Of a stretch of DNA of 12,666 nt, positions 1-5,567 are shown one piece after another. A program made the position numbers and the translations under genes. The notes below the pieces were generated by a model, which was not told the DNA's origin, did not search any database, and was given only the letters and a program-made list of their open reading frames with translations. This DNA comes from Candidatus Komeilibacteria bacterium RIFCSPLOWO2_01_FULL_45_10 (GTDB lineage Bacteria > Patescibacteriota > Patescibacteriia > UBA1558 > UBA10009). The first letter of the stretch is position 1. Each line of letters begins with the position of its first letter. The stretch spans positions 7,444 to 20,109 of the forward strand of contig MHKL01000006.1 in assembly GCA_001818835.1 (NCBI GenBank). Reading direction: 5' to 3'.

Positions 1-324
1 CGTTTCCGAATCGCCCGGGTTGGTTAATTTCCTGACGATTTCACCGATGCTCATCTTGGCCGAAAGCTCGTACGGGCCGACAAGGAAATTCCTTTGCCAG
101 TCATGGAGCCAGACGTAGAGTTCAAAATAAAACTGATTGCGAATTAGTCCTTGCTGAAATAATCTTTGGCTGATTTGATGGACGCCTTCCCCGCTTTTGA
201 TTTCAAAATTAACAACTTCCCCGGAACGGGAAGCCGGCGCCGTAATCTGGTAATTATAAAAAACAAAGGCCGCGATAAGGGCAATGATGAGCAATAAAAA
301 AAATGATTTAAAAAGTTTGAACAT
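1..324 (-). CDS. mltG: MltG/YceG-like endolytic murein transglycosylase, N-terminal part (cut by the window edge)
   Basis: The reading frame starts at an ATG at 324-322 and stays open for 108 codons to base 1, so only the N-terminus is present. It begins MFKLFKSFF, followed by one hydrophobic segment (about residues 7-24) that would anchor it in the membrane. After a short linker comes a segment reading FEIKSGEGVHQISQRLFQQG and then LIRNQFYF, which matches the LysM-like start of the YceG/MltG family (G-x-G-x-x-x-I-x-x-x-L-x-x-x-G-x-I), followed by GPYELSAKMSIGEIVRKL, also typical. MltG cleaves nascent glycan strands and releases the terminal anhydro-muropeptide end; the catalytic Glu domain lies outside this window. 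The gene follows manC on the same strand after a 62-base spacer. No Shine-Dalgarno is visible. Family assignment is good; activity cannot be judged from this fragment. Confidence 0.82.
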   Translation of the reverse strand, partial: MFKLFKSFFLLLIIALIAAFVFYNYQITAPASRSGEVVNFEIKSGEGVHQISQRLFQQGLIRNQFYFELYVWLHDWQRNFLVGPYELSAKMSIGEIVRKLTNPGDSET

Positions 325-386
325 AATTATAACTGACCCGAATTCGTATCATTCGGATGGCATTCGGGTCATTCGTATCGATATAT
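325..386. repeat. Short intergenic word-repeat hairpin between manC and mltG
   Basis: GACCCGAAT at 335-343 is exactly inverted as ATTCGGGTC at 362-370. The word ATTCGTATC occurs twice in direct orientation (342-350 and 371-379), with ATTCGGATG between. The spacer is therefore almost wholly made of variants of one ATTCG word that can fold back on itself. There is no T-tract next to the stem, so it does not look like an intrinsic terminator. Confidence 0.7.
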
Positions 387-1436
387 TTACAAATATCGTT
401 CCATCCCCCTTTTTTCCAGCTCCTCCACGATTTTCTTAACGTCCTGGGCCCGGCTTTTGGGGCAGACCAAAAGCGCGTCTTTGGTGTCAATGATGATGGA
501 ATCTTTAACGCCGACGGTGGCCACCAGCTTGTCCGAATAGCTGTAAACCAAATTGCCCGCGCCGTCCAAATGAAGGTATTTGCCCTGCACCACGTTTTTG
601 GCCGAATGGCCCGAAAGAATCTCGTGGACGGTGCGCCAGTGGCCCACGTCCTGCCAGTCAAACTCGGCGGGCAGGCACAGCATTTTTTTGGCTTTTTCCA
701 TGATGCCGTAGTCAATGCTTTCTTTTTTCAATTTTTTGAATTCGGAGGACAAAAGCGAGGGTTTGTTTTTTATCCTCATTAAAATCCGATAATGGGCGGG
801 CAGATGCTTTTTAAAAAGTTCCAGCATGGTGCCGGCCTTAAAAACAAAATAAGCCGGATTCCAAAGATAAGCCCAGCTCCTTAAATATTTTTCCGCCGTT
901 TTTTTATCCGGCTTTTCCTTAAAGCTTTCCACTTTGAAAATTTTGTCTTTGCCGATTTTGCCCGCCTGGCCGTTGAGCTTGATGTAGCCGTAGCCCGTTT
1001 CCGGATAAACGGGGTTGATGCCGACCAAAAGGAGATGGTCGGGATATTTTTTAACCGCTTCGCCGGCCTGCTTTAAAATCCGGTTGAACTCCTGCCGGTC
1101 ATTGATGTAATGGTCGGCGTTGACGGTGGCAATAATGTCGTCCGCCTTAAAACGGATGCAGGCCAAACCGATGGCCGCGGCCGTGCCTTTTTTTATTGGC
1201 TCAATGATAAAATTCCTGTTTGACTTAAGGCCCAGTTCTTTTTTTACTTCTTTGGTTTGCAAAACATTTTCCGAAAAATAAATATCGGCTTGTTTAAAGC
1301 CTTTACTGATTCTGCCGTAAGTGGCCTGCAGTAAAGTTTGCCTGCCAATCAAGGGACGGAATTGCTTGGGCCGATTTTTTCTGGAAACCGGCCACAGCCG
1401 TTTGCCCGTGCCGCCGGTTAAAATGAGTATTTTCAT
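387..1436 (-). CDS. manC: Mannose-1-phosphate guanylyltransferase, short form without cupin domain
   Basis: The enzyme makes GDP-mannose from GTP and mannose-1-phosphate for cell-surface glycans. From the ATG at 1436 the protein has 349 residues. It opens with the nucleotidyltransferase loop MKILILTGGTGKRLWPVSR (residues 1-19), followed by PKQF, the family signature. NADH at 107-110 sits where the metal-binding Asp is expected. PETGYGYI (145-152), EKP (174-176), WNPAYFVF (192-199), ESIDYGIMEKA (239-249) and WQDVGHW (261-267) all fit. It ends near residue 349, lacking the C-terminal cupin (phosphomannose isomerase) domain of two-domain ManC/AlgA proteins. An in-frame GTG at 1457 would add seven residues, but the conserved beta-strand begins at the ATG, so I prefer that start. 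It follows pcm closely, probably in one operon. Confidence 0.9.
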   Translation of the reverse strand: MKILILTGGTGKRLWPVSRKNRPKQFRPLIGRQTLLQATYGRISKGFKQADIYFSENVLQTKEVKKELGLKSNRNFIIEPIKKGTAAAIGLACIRFKADDIIATVNADHYINDRQEFNRILKQAGEAVKKYPDHLLLVGINPVYPETGYGYIKLNGQAGKIGKDKIFKVESFKEKPDKKTAEKYLRSWAYLWNPAYFVFKAGTMLELFKKHLPAHYRILMRIKNKPSLLSSEFKKLKKESIDYGIMEKAKKMLCLPAEFDWQDVGHWRTVHEILSGHSAKNVVQGKYLHLDGAGNLVYSYSDKLVATVGVKDSIIIDTKDALLVCPKSRAQDVKKIVEELEKRGMERYL

Positions 1437-1459
1437 ATGAACAATATTTTTATTCACGA

Positions 1460-2086
1460 TTAATTATCGATTAACGGGACGAAAATGAACCCGGGATAAT
1501 ACTGTTCTTCAAAATGATCCTGATCCAGGCGGTCAACCGCGATAATGTCCTGCAGCCCCCGGCCCACCGGAATCACTAGCCGGCCGCCTGCTTTTAACTG
1601 TTCTTTCAGTTTTTGAGGAATGGTTTCGCCGGCCGCCGCCACAATTATCCTATCAAACGAGGCTTGTTCTGGCAATCCGTCCCAGCCGTTGCCTTTTAAA
1701 ATTTCCGCGTTTTTAAAATGATATTTTTTAATATTATCCTGGCCCAGCTTAACCAAATCATCTTTGATTTCCAGGCCGATAACTTTGCCTTGCTCGCCGA
1801 CGATTTCCGCCAGCAGCGCGGTTTGCCAGCCCGAACCGCTGCCCACGTCCAAAACCTTATGGCCTTTTTCCGCTTTTAAAAGCTCCAGCATAAACGCCAC
1901 CGTAGCCGGCTGGGAAATGGTCTGGCCGTGGCCGATGGCTAAAGGAAAATTTTCGTAGGCCTCGTCTCTGGTTTCCGCCAGAACAAAATCGGCGCGGTCG
2001 ATTTTTTCAAACGCTTTGATGATGTTCAGCGAATTAAGGTAATTTTCTCTCAACAACTCATTGATTAAATCTTCTTTGGTATTCAT
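1460..2086 (-). CDS. pcm: Protein-L-isoaspartate O-methyltransferase
   Basis: This SAM-dependent enzyme methylates isoaspartyl residues in aged proteins so that they can return to normal Asp. The 208-residue product has the PCMT pre-motif GQTISQPATVAFM (about 54-66), with the Ser expected at the active site. The SAM-binding glycine loop is VLDVGSGSGWQTA (78-90), the acidic strand end is VIGLEI (102-107), and the conserved C-terminal FVPL is at 202-205. Length matches the bacterial family (about 200-215). I chose the ATG at 2086: a GTG at 2095 is also in frame, but it lies inside an arm of the CACGTAAC/GTTACGTG repeat. The stop is 2 bases before the alternative GTG of manC and 23 bases before its ATG, suggesting an operon. 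No Shine-Dalgarno or convincing promoter was found upstream. Confidence 0.93.
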   Translation of the reverse strand: MNTKEDLINELLRENYLNSLNIIKAFEKIDRADFVLAETRDEAYENFPLAIGHGQTISQPATVAFMLELLKAEKGHKVLDVGSGSGWQTALLAEIVGEQGKVIGLEIKDDLVKLGQDNIKKYHFKNAEILKGNGWDGLPEQASFDRIIVAAAGETIPQKLKEQLKAGGRLVIPVGRGLQDIIAVDRLDQDHFEEQYYPGFIFVPLIDN

Positions 2087-2092
2087 ATTTTT

Positions 2093-2230
2093 CACGTAAC
2101 AGGGGTGGCTAATTGTTACGTGTTACCTGCCGGCAGGCGCCAATAACTCGCTAATGGTTCACGAATGGCCCGCAGATGACACGCGGATATCAGCGAGTTA
2201 TTCGCGCGCTATTAGCGAACTATTAGCGTC
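2093..2230. repeat. Mosaic intergenic inverted/direct word repeats upstream of pcm
   Basis: Several nested repeats fill the spacer. CACGTAAC (2093-2100) is inverted as GTTACGTG (2115-2122). CCTGCCGGCAGG (2126-2137) is a 12-bp palindrome. AATAACTCGCT (2142-2152) is exactly inverted as AGCGAGTTATT (2192-2202). CTATTAGCG is repeated directly at 2209-2217 and 2220-2228, and its inverse CGCTAAT is at 2149-2155. No open reading frame of note lies here. It probably forms extended hairpins on the divergent pcm/CAP transcripts or DNA. Confidence 0.75.
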
Positions 2231-2231
2231 A

Positions 2232-2260
2232 TTGACTTTTTACTTAAAATATGCTATTAT
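2232..2260 (+). promoter_or_regulatory. Predicted sigma-70-type promoter for the CAP-domain gene
   Basis: TTGACT (2232-2237), a 17-base spacer and TATTAT (2255-2260) give an almost consensus housekeeping promoter on the plus strand. Transcription would start near 2267, leaving an untranslated leader of about 50 bases that contains the hairpin at 2268-2290. Confidence 0.7.
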
Positions 2261-2267
2261 TACAGTT

Positions 2268-2290
2268 GTAAGGTCAAAAACAGGCCTTAC
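2268..2290 (+). promoter_or_regulatory. Hairpin at the predicted 5' end of the CAP gene transcript
   Basis: GTAAGGTC (2268-2275) pairs with GGCCTTAC (2283-2290) with one G-T wobble, leaving a short A-rich loop. It begins almost exactly at the predicted transcription start and is followed by an A-rich unstructured leader to the ATG. It could stabilise the mRNA 5' end or act as a binding site on DNA. It has no T-tract after it, so I do not call it a terminator. Confidence 0.45.
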
Positions 2291-2316
2291 TTAAAAAACA
2301 AAAATTAAAAACAAAA

Positions 2317-2937
2317 ATGCTTTTTGATATCCTCGCTATGGCGAGGCAACATTTGCTTTATTTTATCGTCGGCTTACAGCGCAAAACCGCCGTTATTTTG
2401 ATTTTACTTTTGAGCATTTCTTCCGTGCTCTTTTTTGTTACCCCGCTCTACGGCCAAAGCCGGAAAAATGTCACGGCCGAAGAGCTGATCAATCTCACCA
2501 ATCAAAGCCGCGCCGATTTTAACCTGGCGCCGCTTTACCAAAATTTCCAGCTGACGCAGGCCGCCAAAAACAAAGCCAATGATTTGATCAAAAAAAATTA
2601 CTTCTCCCACAATTCCCCTGACGGCAAAACATTCTCCCAGTGGGTCAAAGAGGTTGATTACCAGTACGCCATTGTCGGCGAAAATCTGGCTATGGGCTTT
2701 TCTTCCAGTGAAGCAGTTGTTAAGGCCTGGCTCAAAAGCGCCCAACACCGCCAAAACATCCTTAACCCCCGCTACAACCAGATCGGCATTTACGTCAAAA
2801 AGGGCAAGCTGGAAGACCAGAATACTTTCGTGGTCGTGCAATATTTTGGCGCGCCCTATCCCCCAATCATGATTCTTTCGGAAAATCTGCTGTTTTATCA
2901 AAGAAATAACAGGCAAAATTATCCCGTTGCCGTTTAA
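2317..2937 (+). CDS. Membrane-anchored CAP/SCP-domain protein (YkwD-like)
   Basis: The product has 206 residues. A single hydrophobic segment (about 24-45) ends in LYGQS, either a signal anchor or a signal peptide. The CAP domain covers about 53-178: ELINLTNQSRADFNLAPL, YFSHNSPDGKTF (His98), GENLA (Glu122) and WLKSAQHRQNILNP (His144), the positions usual for the CAP cavity His/Glu residues, then IGIYVKKG and VVVQYFGAP. The CAP family is secreted or surface-exposed; bacterial members have no single established reaction, so I give none. Codons 5-10 overlap the hairpin CCTCGC-TATG-GCGAGG (2331-2346) and Met8 lies in its loop, so Met8 may be the real start. No Shine-Dalgarno is seen for either. 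The stop is only 4 bases from the end of uppP on the other strand. Confidence 0.88.
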   Translation: MLFDILAMARQHLLYFIVGLQRKTAVILILLLSISSVLFFVTPLYGQSRKNVTAEELINLTNQSRADFNLAPLYQNFQLTQAAKNKANDLIKKNYFSHNSPDGKTFSQWVKEVDYQYAIVGENLAMGFSSSEAVVKAWLKSAQHRQNILNPRYNQIGIYVKKGKLEDQNTFVVVQYFGAPYPPIMILSENLLFYQRNNRQNYPVAV

Positions 2938-2941
2938 AAAA

Positions 2942-3754
2942 CTAAAAAAGAAGGATTAAAATCAAAACGCCGGCCAAAATAAAACGGTAAACGGCAAAAA
3001 CAATCAAAGAATGATGGCGAAGAAACTGTAAAAATAATCTGATCACCAAAAAACCGAATAAGGCGGCAAAGGCCGCCCCTAAAATAGAAACAAAAACAAA
3101 ATCTAAGGAAAGGTCGCTTAAAGAAATTTGAGCGACCTTTCTGATTACCGCCCCTAAAATCACCGGCAAGGAAAGCAAAAAGGAAAAACGGGCCGCCTCT
3201 TCCCTCTTAAAGCCCAGGCCCAATCCGGCCAGAATGGTCACGCCGGACCGGGAAGTGCCGGGAATAAAAGCCAGCGCCTGCGCCAGGCCGATTAAAAAAG
3301 CGTCGGCAAAACTCATCCCTGCCAGATTTCTTTTCTTGGCGCTGAAGCGTTCAAAGACAATAAACAAAACGCCGCCCGCGATCAGCATTAAAATCACCCA
3401 CCAAAGAGAGCGGAAAAACTGTTCAATCAAAGAATCAAAAAAATAGCCGACCAGAAGCGCCGGCAAAGTGCCGATGATTAGCCAATACGGCAGCTGCTCG
3501 GCAATATCCGGGGAAATCTTCCGGCGGGCAACGGTCCGGAAAAAACCTTTGGCCATGGCCACGATGTCCCGCCAAAAATAAATCACGACGGCAAGCAAAG
3601 TGCCGGCGTGAAGAATCACGTCAAAAGTCAAACTGCCAAGCAAATCTGACTTAAGAACTTGATGAAGAATCACCAGATGGCCGGAGCTGGAAATGGGCAG
3701 AAACTCCGTTACGGCCTGAACAATAGCGAGGATGATTGAATAAATGTAGTCCAT
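2942..3754 (-). CDS. uppP: Undecaprenyl-diphosphatase UppP (BacA family)
   Basis: UppP removes one phosphate from undecaprenyl diphosphate so that the lipid carrier can be reused for peptidoglycan and surface glycans; loss or overproduction alters bacitracin tolerance in known bacteria. The 270-residue protein is nearly all membrane segments. The first motif is QAVTEFLPISSSGHLV (13-28), with the Q/E-x3-E pair at Gln13 and Glu17. The second is PGTSRSGVT (165-173), the phosphate-binding signature, with Arg169. Length and motif spacing match the family. The ATG at 3754 starts exactly at the conserved N-terminal helix. It is divergent from the DUF212 gene and convergent with the CAP gene. A strong promoter at 3767-3795 would leave a leader of only about 5 bases. 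Confidence 0.96.
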   Translation of the reverse strand: MDYIYSIILAIVQAVTEFLPISSSGHLVILHQVLKSDLLGSLTFDVILHAGTLLAVVIYFWRDIVAMAKGFFRTVARRKISPDIAEQLPYWLIIGTLPALLVGYFFDSLIEQFFRSLWWVILMLIAGGVLFIVFERFSAKKRNLAGMSFADAFLIGLAQALAFIPGTSRSGVTILAGLGLGFKREEAARFSFLLSLPVILGAVIRKVAQISLSDLSLDFVFVSILGAAFAALFGFLVIRLFLQFLRHHSLIVFAVYRFILAGVLILILLF

Positions 3755-3764
3755 AGGGTATAAT
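3736..3764 (+). promoter_or_regulatory. Possible promoter for the DUF212 gene, overlapping the uppP start
   Basis: TTGAAT (3736-3741), a 17-base spacer and TATAAT (3759-3764) on the plus strand. It would leave a leader of about 75 bases. It overlaps the first uppP codons and part of the uppP promoter on the other strand, so the two could compete. Confidence 0.45.
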
Positions 3765-3766
3765 AT

Positions 3767-3795
3767 ATTATAGATAAAATCTGATAAAATATCAA
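3767..3795 (-). promoter_or_regulatory. Predicted sigma-70-type promoter for uppP
   Basis: Read on the minus strand: TTGATA (3795-3790), a 17-base spacer, then a perfect TATAAT (3772-3767). Only 12 bases separate the -10 box from the ATG at 3754, so the transcript would be leaderless or nearly so, which fits the absence of a Shine-Dalgarno. Confidence 0.65.
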
Positions 3796-3846
3796 TAATA
3801 ATTTCAAATTCTAAATTTCAATTGAATTTTAAAATTAAACCCTACT

Positions 3847-4266
3847 ATGAAGTACTTTATTATCCCCCTGGTTGTTTCCTTAATCGTCCATCTGCTCAAA
3901 CTGGCGATTGACCTTTTTAAAAAACGCTTTAATTGGCACCGCGCTTTGGGCTACGGCGGCATGCCTTCTTCGCATTCGGCCCTGGTTTCCGCTTTGGCCG
4001 CCGCCGTTTATCTGGCCGAGGGCTTAAGCGTGGCTTTTGGCATCAGTGTGATTTTAGCCGTAATAGTGATGAGAGATACTATCGGACTTCGGGGCTACCT
4101 TTCCCGCCACGGCAAAGTCCTTAACAAACTGATTAAAGATCTGCCGGACGAAAAAGAATACCAGTACCCGGTTTTGGAAGAAACCATTGCCCATACCTGG
4201 TGGCAAGTGGCGATTGGCGGCCTCTTAGGTATTATCTTGACTATCATTGCCTTTTATATAATCTAA
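3847..4266 (+). CDS. Divergent PAP2-family (DUF212/YuiD-like) membrane protein
   Basis: The 139-residue protein has an N-terminal hydrophobic helix (1-24), then GGMPSSHSA (37-45), which carries the P-S-S-H-S element of PAP2 phosphatases. Next come VIVMRDTIGLR (72-82) and HTWWQVAIGGLLG (116-128), the last with the His and following membrane helix typical of DUF212. Length agrees with the family (about 140-160). PAP2 relatives remove phosphate from lipids. DUF212 proteins keep only part of the catalytic set and no reaction is firmly established, so a role in polyprenyl-phosphate recycling, suggested by its place beside uppP, is inference. The ATG at 3847 matches the start of the first helix; there is no Shine-Dalgarno. 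Confidence 0.88.
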   Translation: MKYFIIPLVVSLIVHLLKLAIDLFKKRFNWHRALGYGGMPSSHSALVSALAAAVYLAEGLSVAFGISVILAVIVMRDTIGLRGYLSRHGKVLNKLIKDLPDEKEYQYPVLEETIAHTWWQVAIGGLLGIILTIIAFYII

Positions 4267-4292
4267 AATAATCCACCACGGCGGCATGCAAG

Positions 4293-4422
4293 GGCCGTGC
4301 CTCCACACCGTCATCCTGAGGCGAAGCCGAAGGATCCCCTTGTTTGAAAAGTACATCCAATATCAATGGGATTCTTCCCCCGCCATTCGGCGGGGTCAGA
4401 ATGACAGAGTGAGGGCACGGCC
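4293..4422. repeat. Large REP-like inverted repeat (GTCATCCTGAG...GTCAGAATGAC type)
   Basis: GGCCGTGCC (4293-4301) is exactly inverted as GGCACGGCC (4414-4422). Inside it, GTCATCCTGAG (4310-4320) pairs with CAGAATGAC (4397-4405) allowing G-T wobbles. GGCGAAGCCGAAGGATCC (4320-4337) and GGGATTCTTCCCCCGCC (4368-4384) belong to the same family of palindromic intergenic elements seen in many bacteria. The inner stem CCCCGCC-attc-GGCGGGG (4378-4395) adds a small hairpin. The element fills the gap after the DUF212 gene. No coding sequence is visible in 4267-4481. Confidence 0.75.
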
Positions 4423-4442
4423 TTCAATGTCCTACCTTCAGC

Positions 4443-4483
4443 AAAAATAAAAAAACCCTCATGCTTATTTAAGCTGAGGGTTT
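4443..4483 (-). terminator. Rho-independent terminator of the zinc-ribbon gene
   Basis: On the minus strand AAACCCTCA plus GCTT (4483-4475, 4474-4471) pairs with AAGC plus TGAGGGTTT (4466-4463, 4461-4453) around a 4-base loop, followed by a run of seven T's, an A and five more T's. The stem begins within the stop codon at 4484-4482. On the plus strand the stem is followed by TTTATTT, so it may also stop transcription from the DUF212 side. Confidence 0.85.
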
Positions 4484-5438
4484 ATTTGGGAAAATGATAT
4501 TTAACAACCCCAACCTGACCCGTCTTTTTAAAGTGACATTCTGGGCAGCCGATGTCATTAGAAATCCGGCTACTTAACCTAGCCTGCCACTCATGGCCGT
4601 AGTCAGTGTTTTGACACTGCCACGAAATGATGGGATCATCTCCCGGTTTCAGAAACAGCTGGTCAGCCGGTTGAGGATTATTTGGCGAATATTGTTTTGC
4701 CAAGTCAGGAAACAAAGAGGCAAAACTTATCCTGGCATCAACTGGCGTGCTCCTCTTTTTCCTCTGGCTTTTAGCGCACTTCGGGCAAAATGCGTGGTTC
4801 GCTATAACCCGGCTGGTACCGGTGGCTTGAAATTCCTCTTTGCAATCTGGGCAATCCCACCAAAGCAGATGATGTGTTCCGGCAATCACCTTTTTGGCCG
4901 GCAGTTTGTTTTTTCCAGAATAATGCTCTGCTAAATGAGGATGAGTGACGGTTAAATTGTTTTGAGGGGTAGCCACCTTACCCGCGCAAGCCGGACAACC
5001 TGAACTAATTCTAACGCGGTTTTTAACAGAAGTTTTCCAGGGATAGCCGCAGAATGGTTTTGAGCAATCCCACCAAACTCTTTTATGACTGGTCGGAATC
5101 ATATCCTTAGCAGTCAATGGCAGATTTCTTGAGGAAAACTCTTGAGCCAAGTCCGGCCGGCAAGCCGCCAGGTTGTATGTTGGCGTCGCCACTTTGTGAG
5201 CGCAGGCCGGACAGCCGCAGCCGCTAAGACGGTTATTACCGTCTGCTTCCCATTTATAGCCGCATTGGGAGCAAATCCACTTTAGTCTTTTGCCGGTACC
5301 CGCGTATACCTGTTCAGCCGGCCGTTCATTCTCGGGCGAATATTCCTTTGAAAGAATCGGATGTGCTGCCACGCTTTTTTCAAATGGCACAATCCCCCAT
5401 CGTTTGGAGGATTGTTTAGTTGAAACTGTTGTTTCCAC
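4482..5438 (-). CDS. Protein of four tandem DUF4379-like zinc ribbons
   Basis: The 318-residue protein is built of four similar units of 60-70 residues. Each has P-x-L-(A/S)-x-(E/Q)-(Y/F)-S-x-x-N-x-x-(L/P)-A, then a W-x-C, a short loop with an aromatic/Trp, an Arg, and C-P-x-C. Cys pairs are 56/59 and 76/79 in unit 1, 125/130 and 148/151 in unit 2, 196/199 and 218/221 in unit 3. Unit 4 has Cys275, His282, then 298/301. This matches the DUF4379 probable zinc-ribbon (treble-clef) family. No nuclease or other catalytic domain is fused, and there is no signal peptide or membrane segment. Such repeats are often thought to bind nucleic acid, but function is unknown. The GTG start at 5438 is fixed by a strong GGAGG at 5449-5445, 6 bases away, unlike every neighbour. 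It stands alone between its own terminator and a divergent promoter. Confidence 0.85.
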   Translation of the reverse strand: METTVSTKQSSKRWGIVPFEKSVAAHPILSKEYSPENERPAEQVYAGTGKRLKWICSQCGYKWEADGNNRLSGCGCPACAHKVATPTYNLAACRPDLAQEFSSRNLPLTAKDMIPTSHKRVWWDCSKPFCGYPWKTSVKNRVRISSGCPACAGKVATPQNNLTVTHPHLAEHYSGKNKLPAKKVIAGTHHLLWWDCPDCKEEFQATGTSRVIANHAFCPKCAKSQRKKRSTPVDARISFASLFPDLAKQYSPNNPQPADQLFLKPGDDPIISWQCQNTDYGHEWQARLSSRISNDIGCPECHFKKTGQVGVVKYHFPK

Positions 5439-5444
5439 CTTTAT

Positions 5445-5449
5445 CCTCC
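5445..5449 (-). promoter_or_regulatory. Strong Shine-Dalgarno GGAGG of the zinc-ribbon gene
   Basis: GGAGG on the minus strand lies 6 bases before a GTG codon and decides this start. It is the only clear Shine-Dalgarno at the eleven complete genes and mltG; gpmI's start is outside the window. Confidence 0.85.
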
Positions 5450-5488
5450 AAATTGTTAAGGAACTTTTTTGTTAAGTTATCCTAATTT

Positions 5489-5526
5489 GAGTAATTTGTC
5501 AATTTTTTTAAGTTGACAAATTATTC
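5489..5526. promoter_or_regulatory. Near-perfect inverted repeat in the divergent promoter region (possible operator)
   Basis: The 14-base arms 5489-5502 (GAGTAATTTGTCAA) and 5513-5526 (TTGACAAATTATTC) differ by one wobble position and surround a 10-base loop. Each inner arm end is a consensus -35 box, TTGACA at 5513-5518 on the plus strand and TTGACA at 5502-5497 on the minus strand. The two promoters thus face away from a shared palindrome that is well placed for a dimeric regulator. The T-rich loop does not form a terminator in either direction. Confidence 0.6.
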
Positions 5527-5541
5527 AAAAAACGCTAAAAT
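5513..5541 (+). promoter_or_regulatory. Predicted sigma-70-type promoter of the efflux gene cluster
   Basis: A perfect TTGACA (5513-5518), a 17-base spacer and TAAAAT (5536-5541) are followed by the ATG at 5568. The leader would be about 20 bases and has no Shine-Dalgarno. Its -35 box is one arm of the inverted repeat at 5489-5526. Confidence 0.75.
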
Positions 5542-5567
5542 TATCAGACAAAATAACTTAAAAACTT

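Noticed and set aside
322-331. TATAAT one base before the mltG ATG as a promoter
   Set aside because: Transcription would begin inside the coding sequence and no -35 box is suitably spaced. It is probably chance in an AT-rich spot.
308-1457. Long frames overlapping manC (308-715 minus, 357-782 plus) and the GTG start at 1457
   Set aside because: The frames lie in shifted or opposite phase inside a well-conserved nucleotidyltransferase and show no family motifs. The GTG adds residues before the conserved first beta-strand.
2404-2916. 170-codon minus-strand frame opposite the CAP gene
   Set aside because: It is a shadow frame. The plus frame has a signal anchor, all CAP motifs and a promoter, and the minus frame has none.
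2927-2997. Inverted TTGCCGTTTA/TAAACGGCAA as a terminator between CAP and uppP genes
   Set aside because: The loop is about 50 bases, the right arm is inside uppP coding sequence, and no T-tract follows. It is unlikely to fold as a terminator.
4593-4934. 113-codon plus-strand frame within the zinc-ribbon gene
   Set aside because: The minus frame has four consistent Cys repeats, a strong Shine-Dalgarno and a terminator. The plus frame is a shadow.
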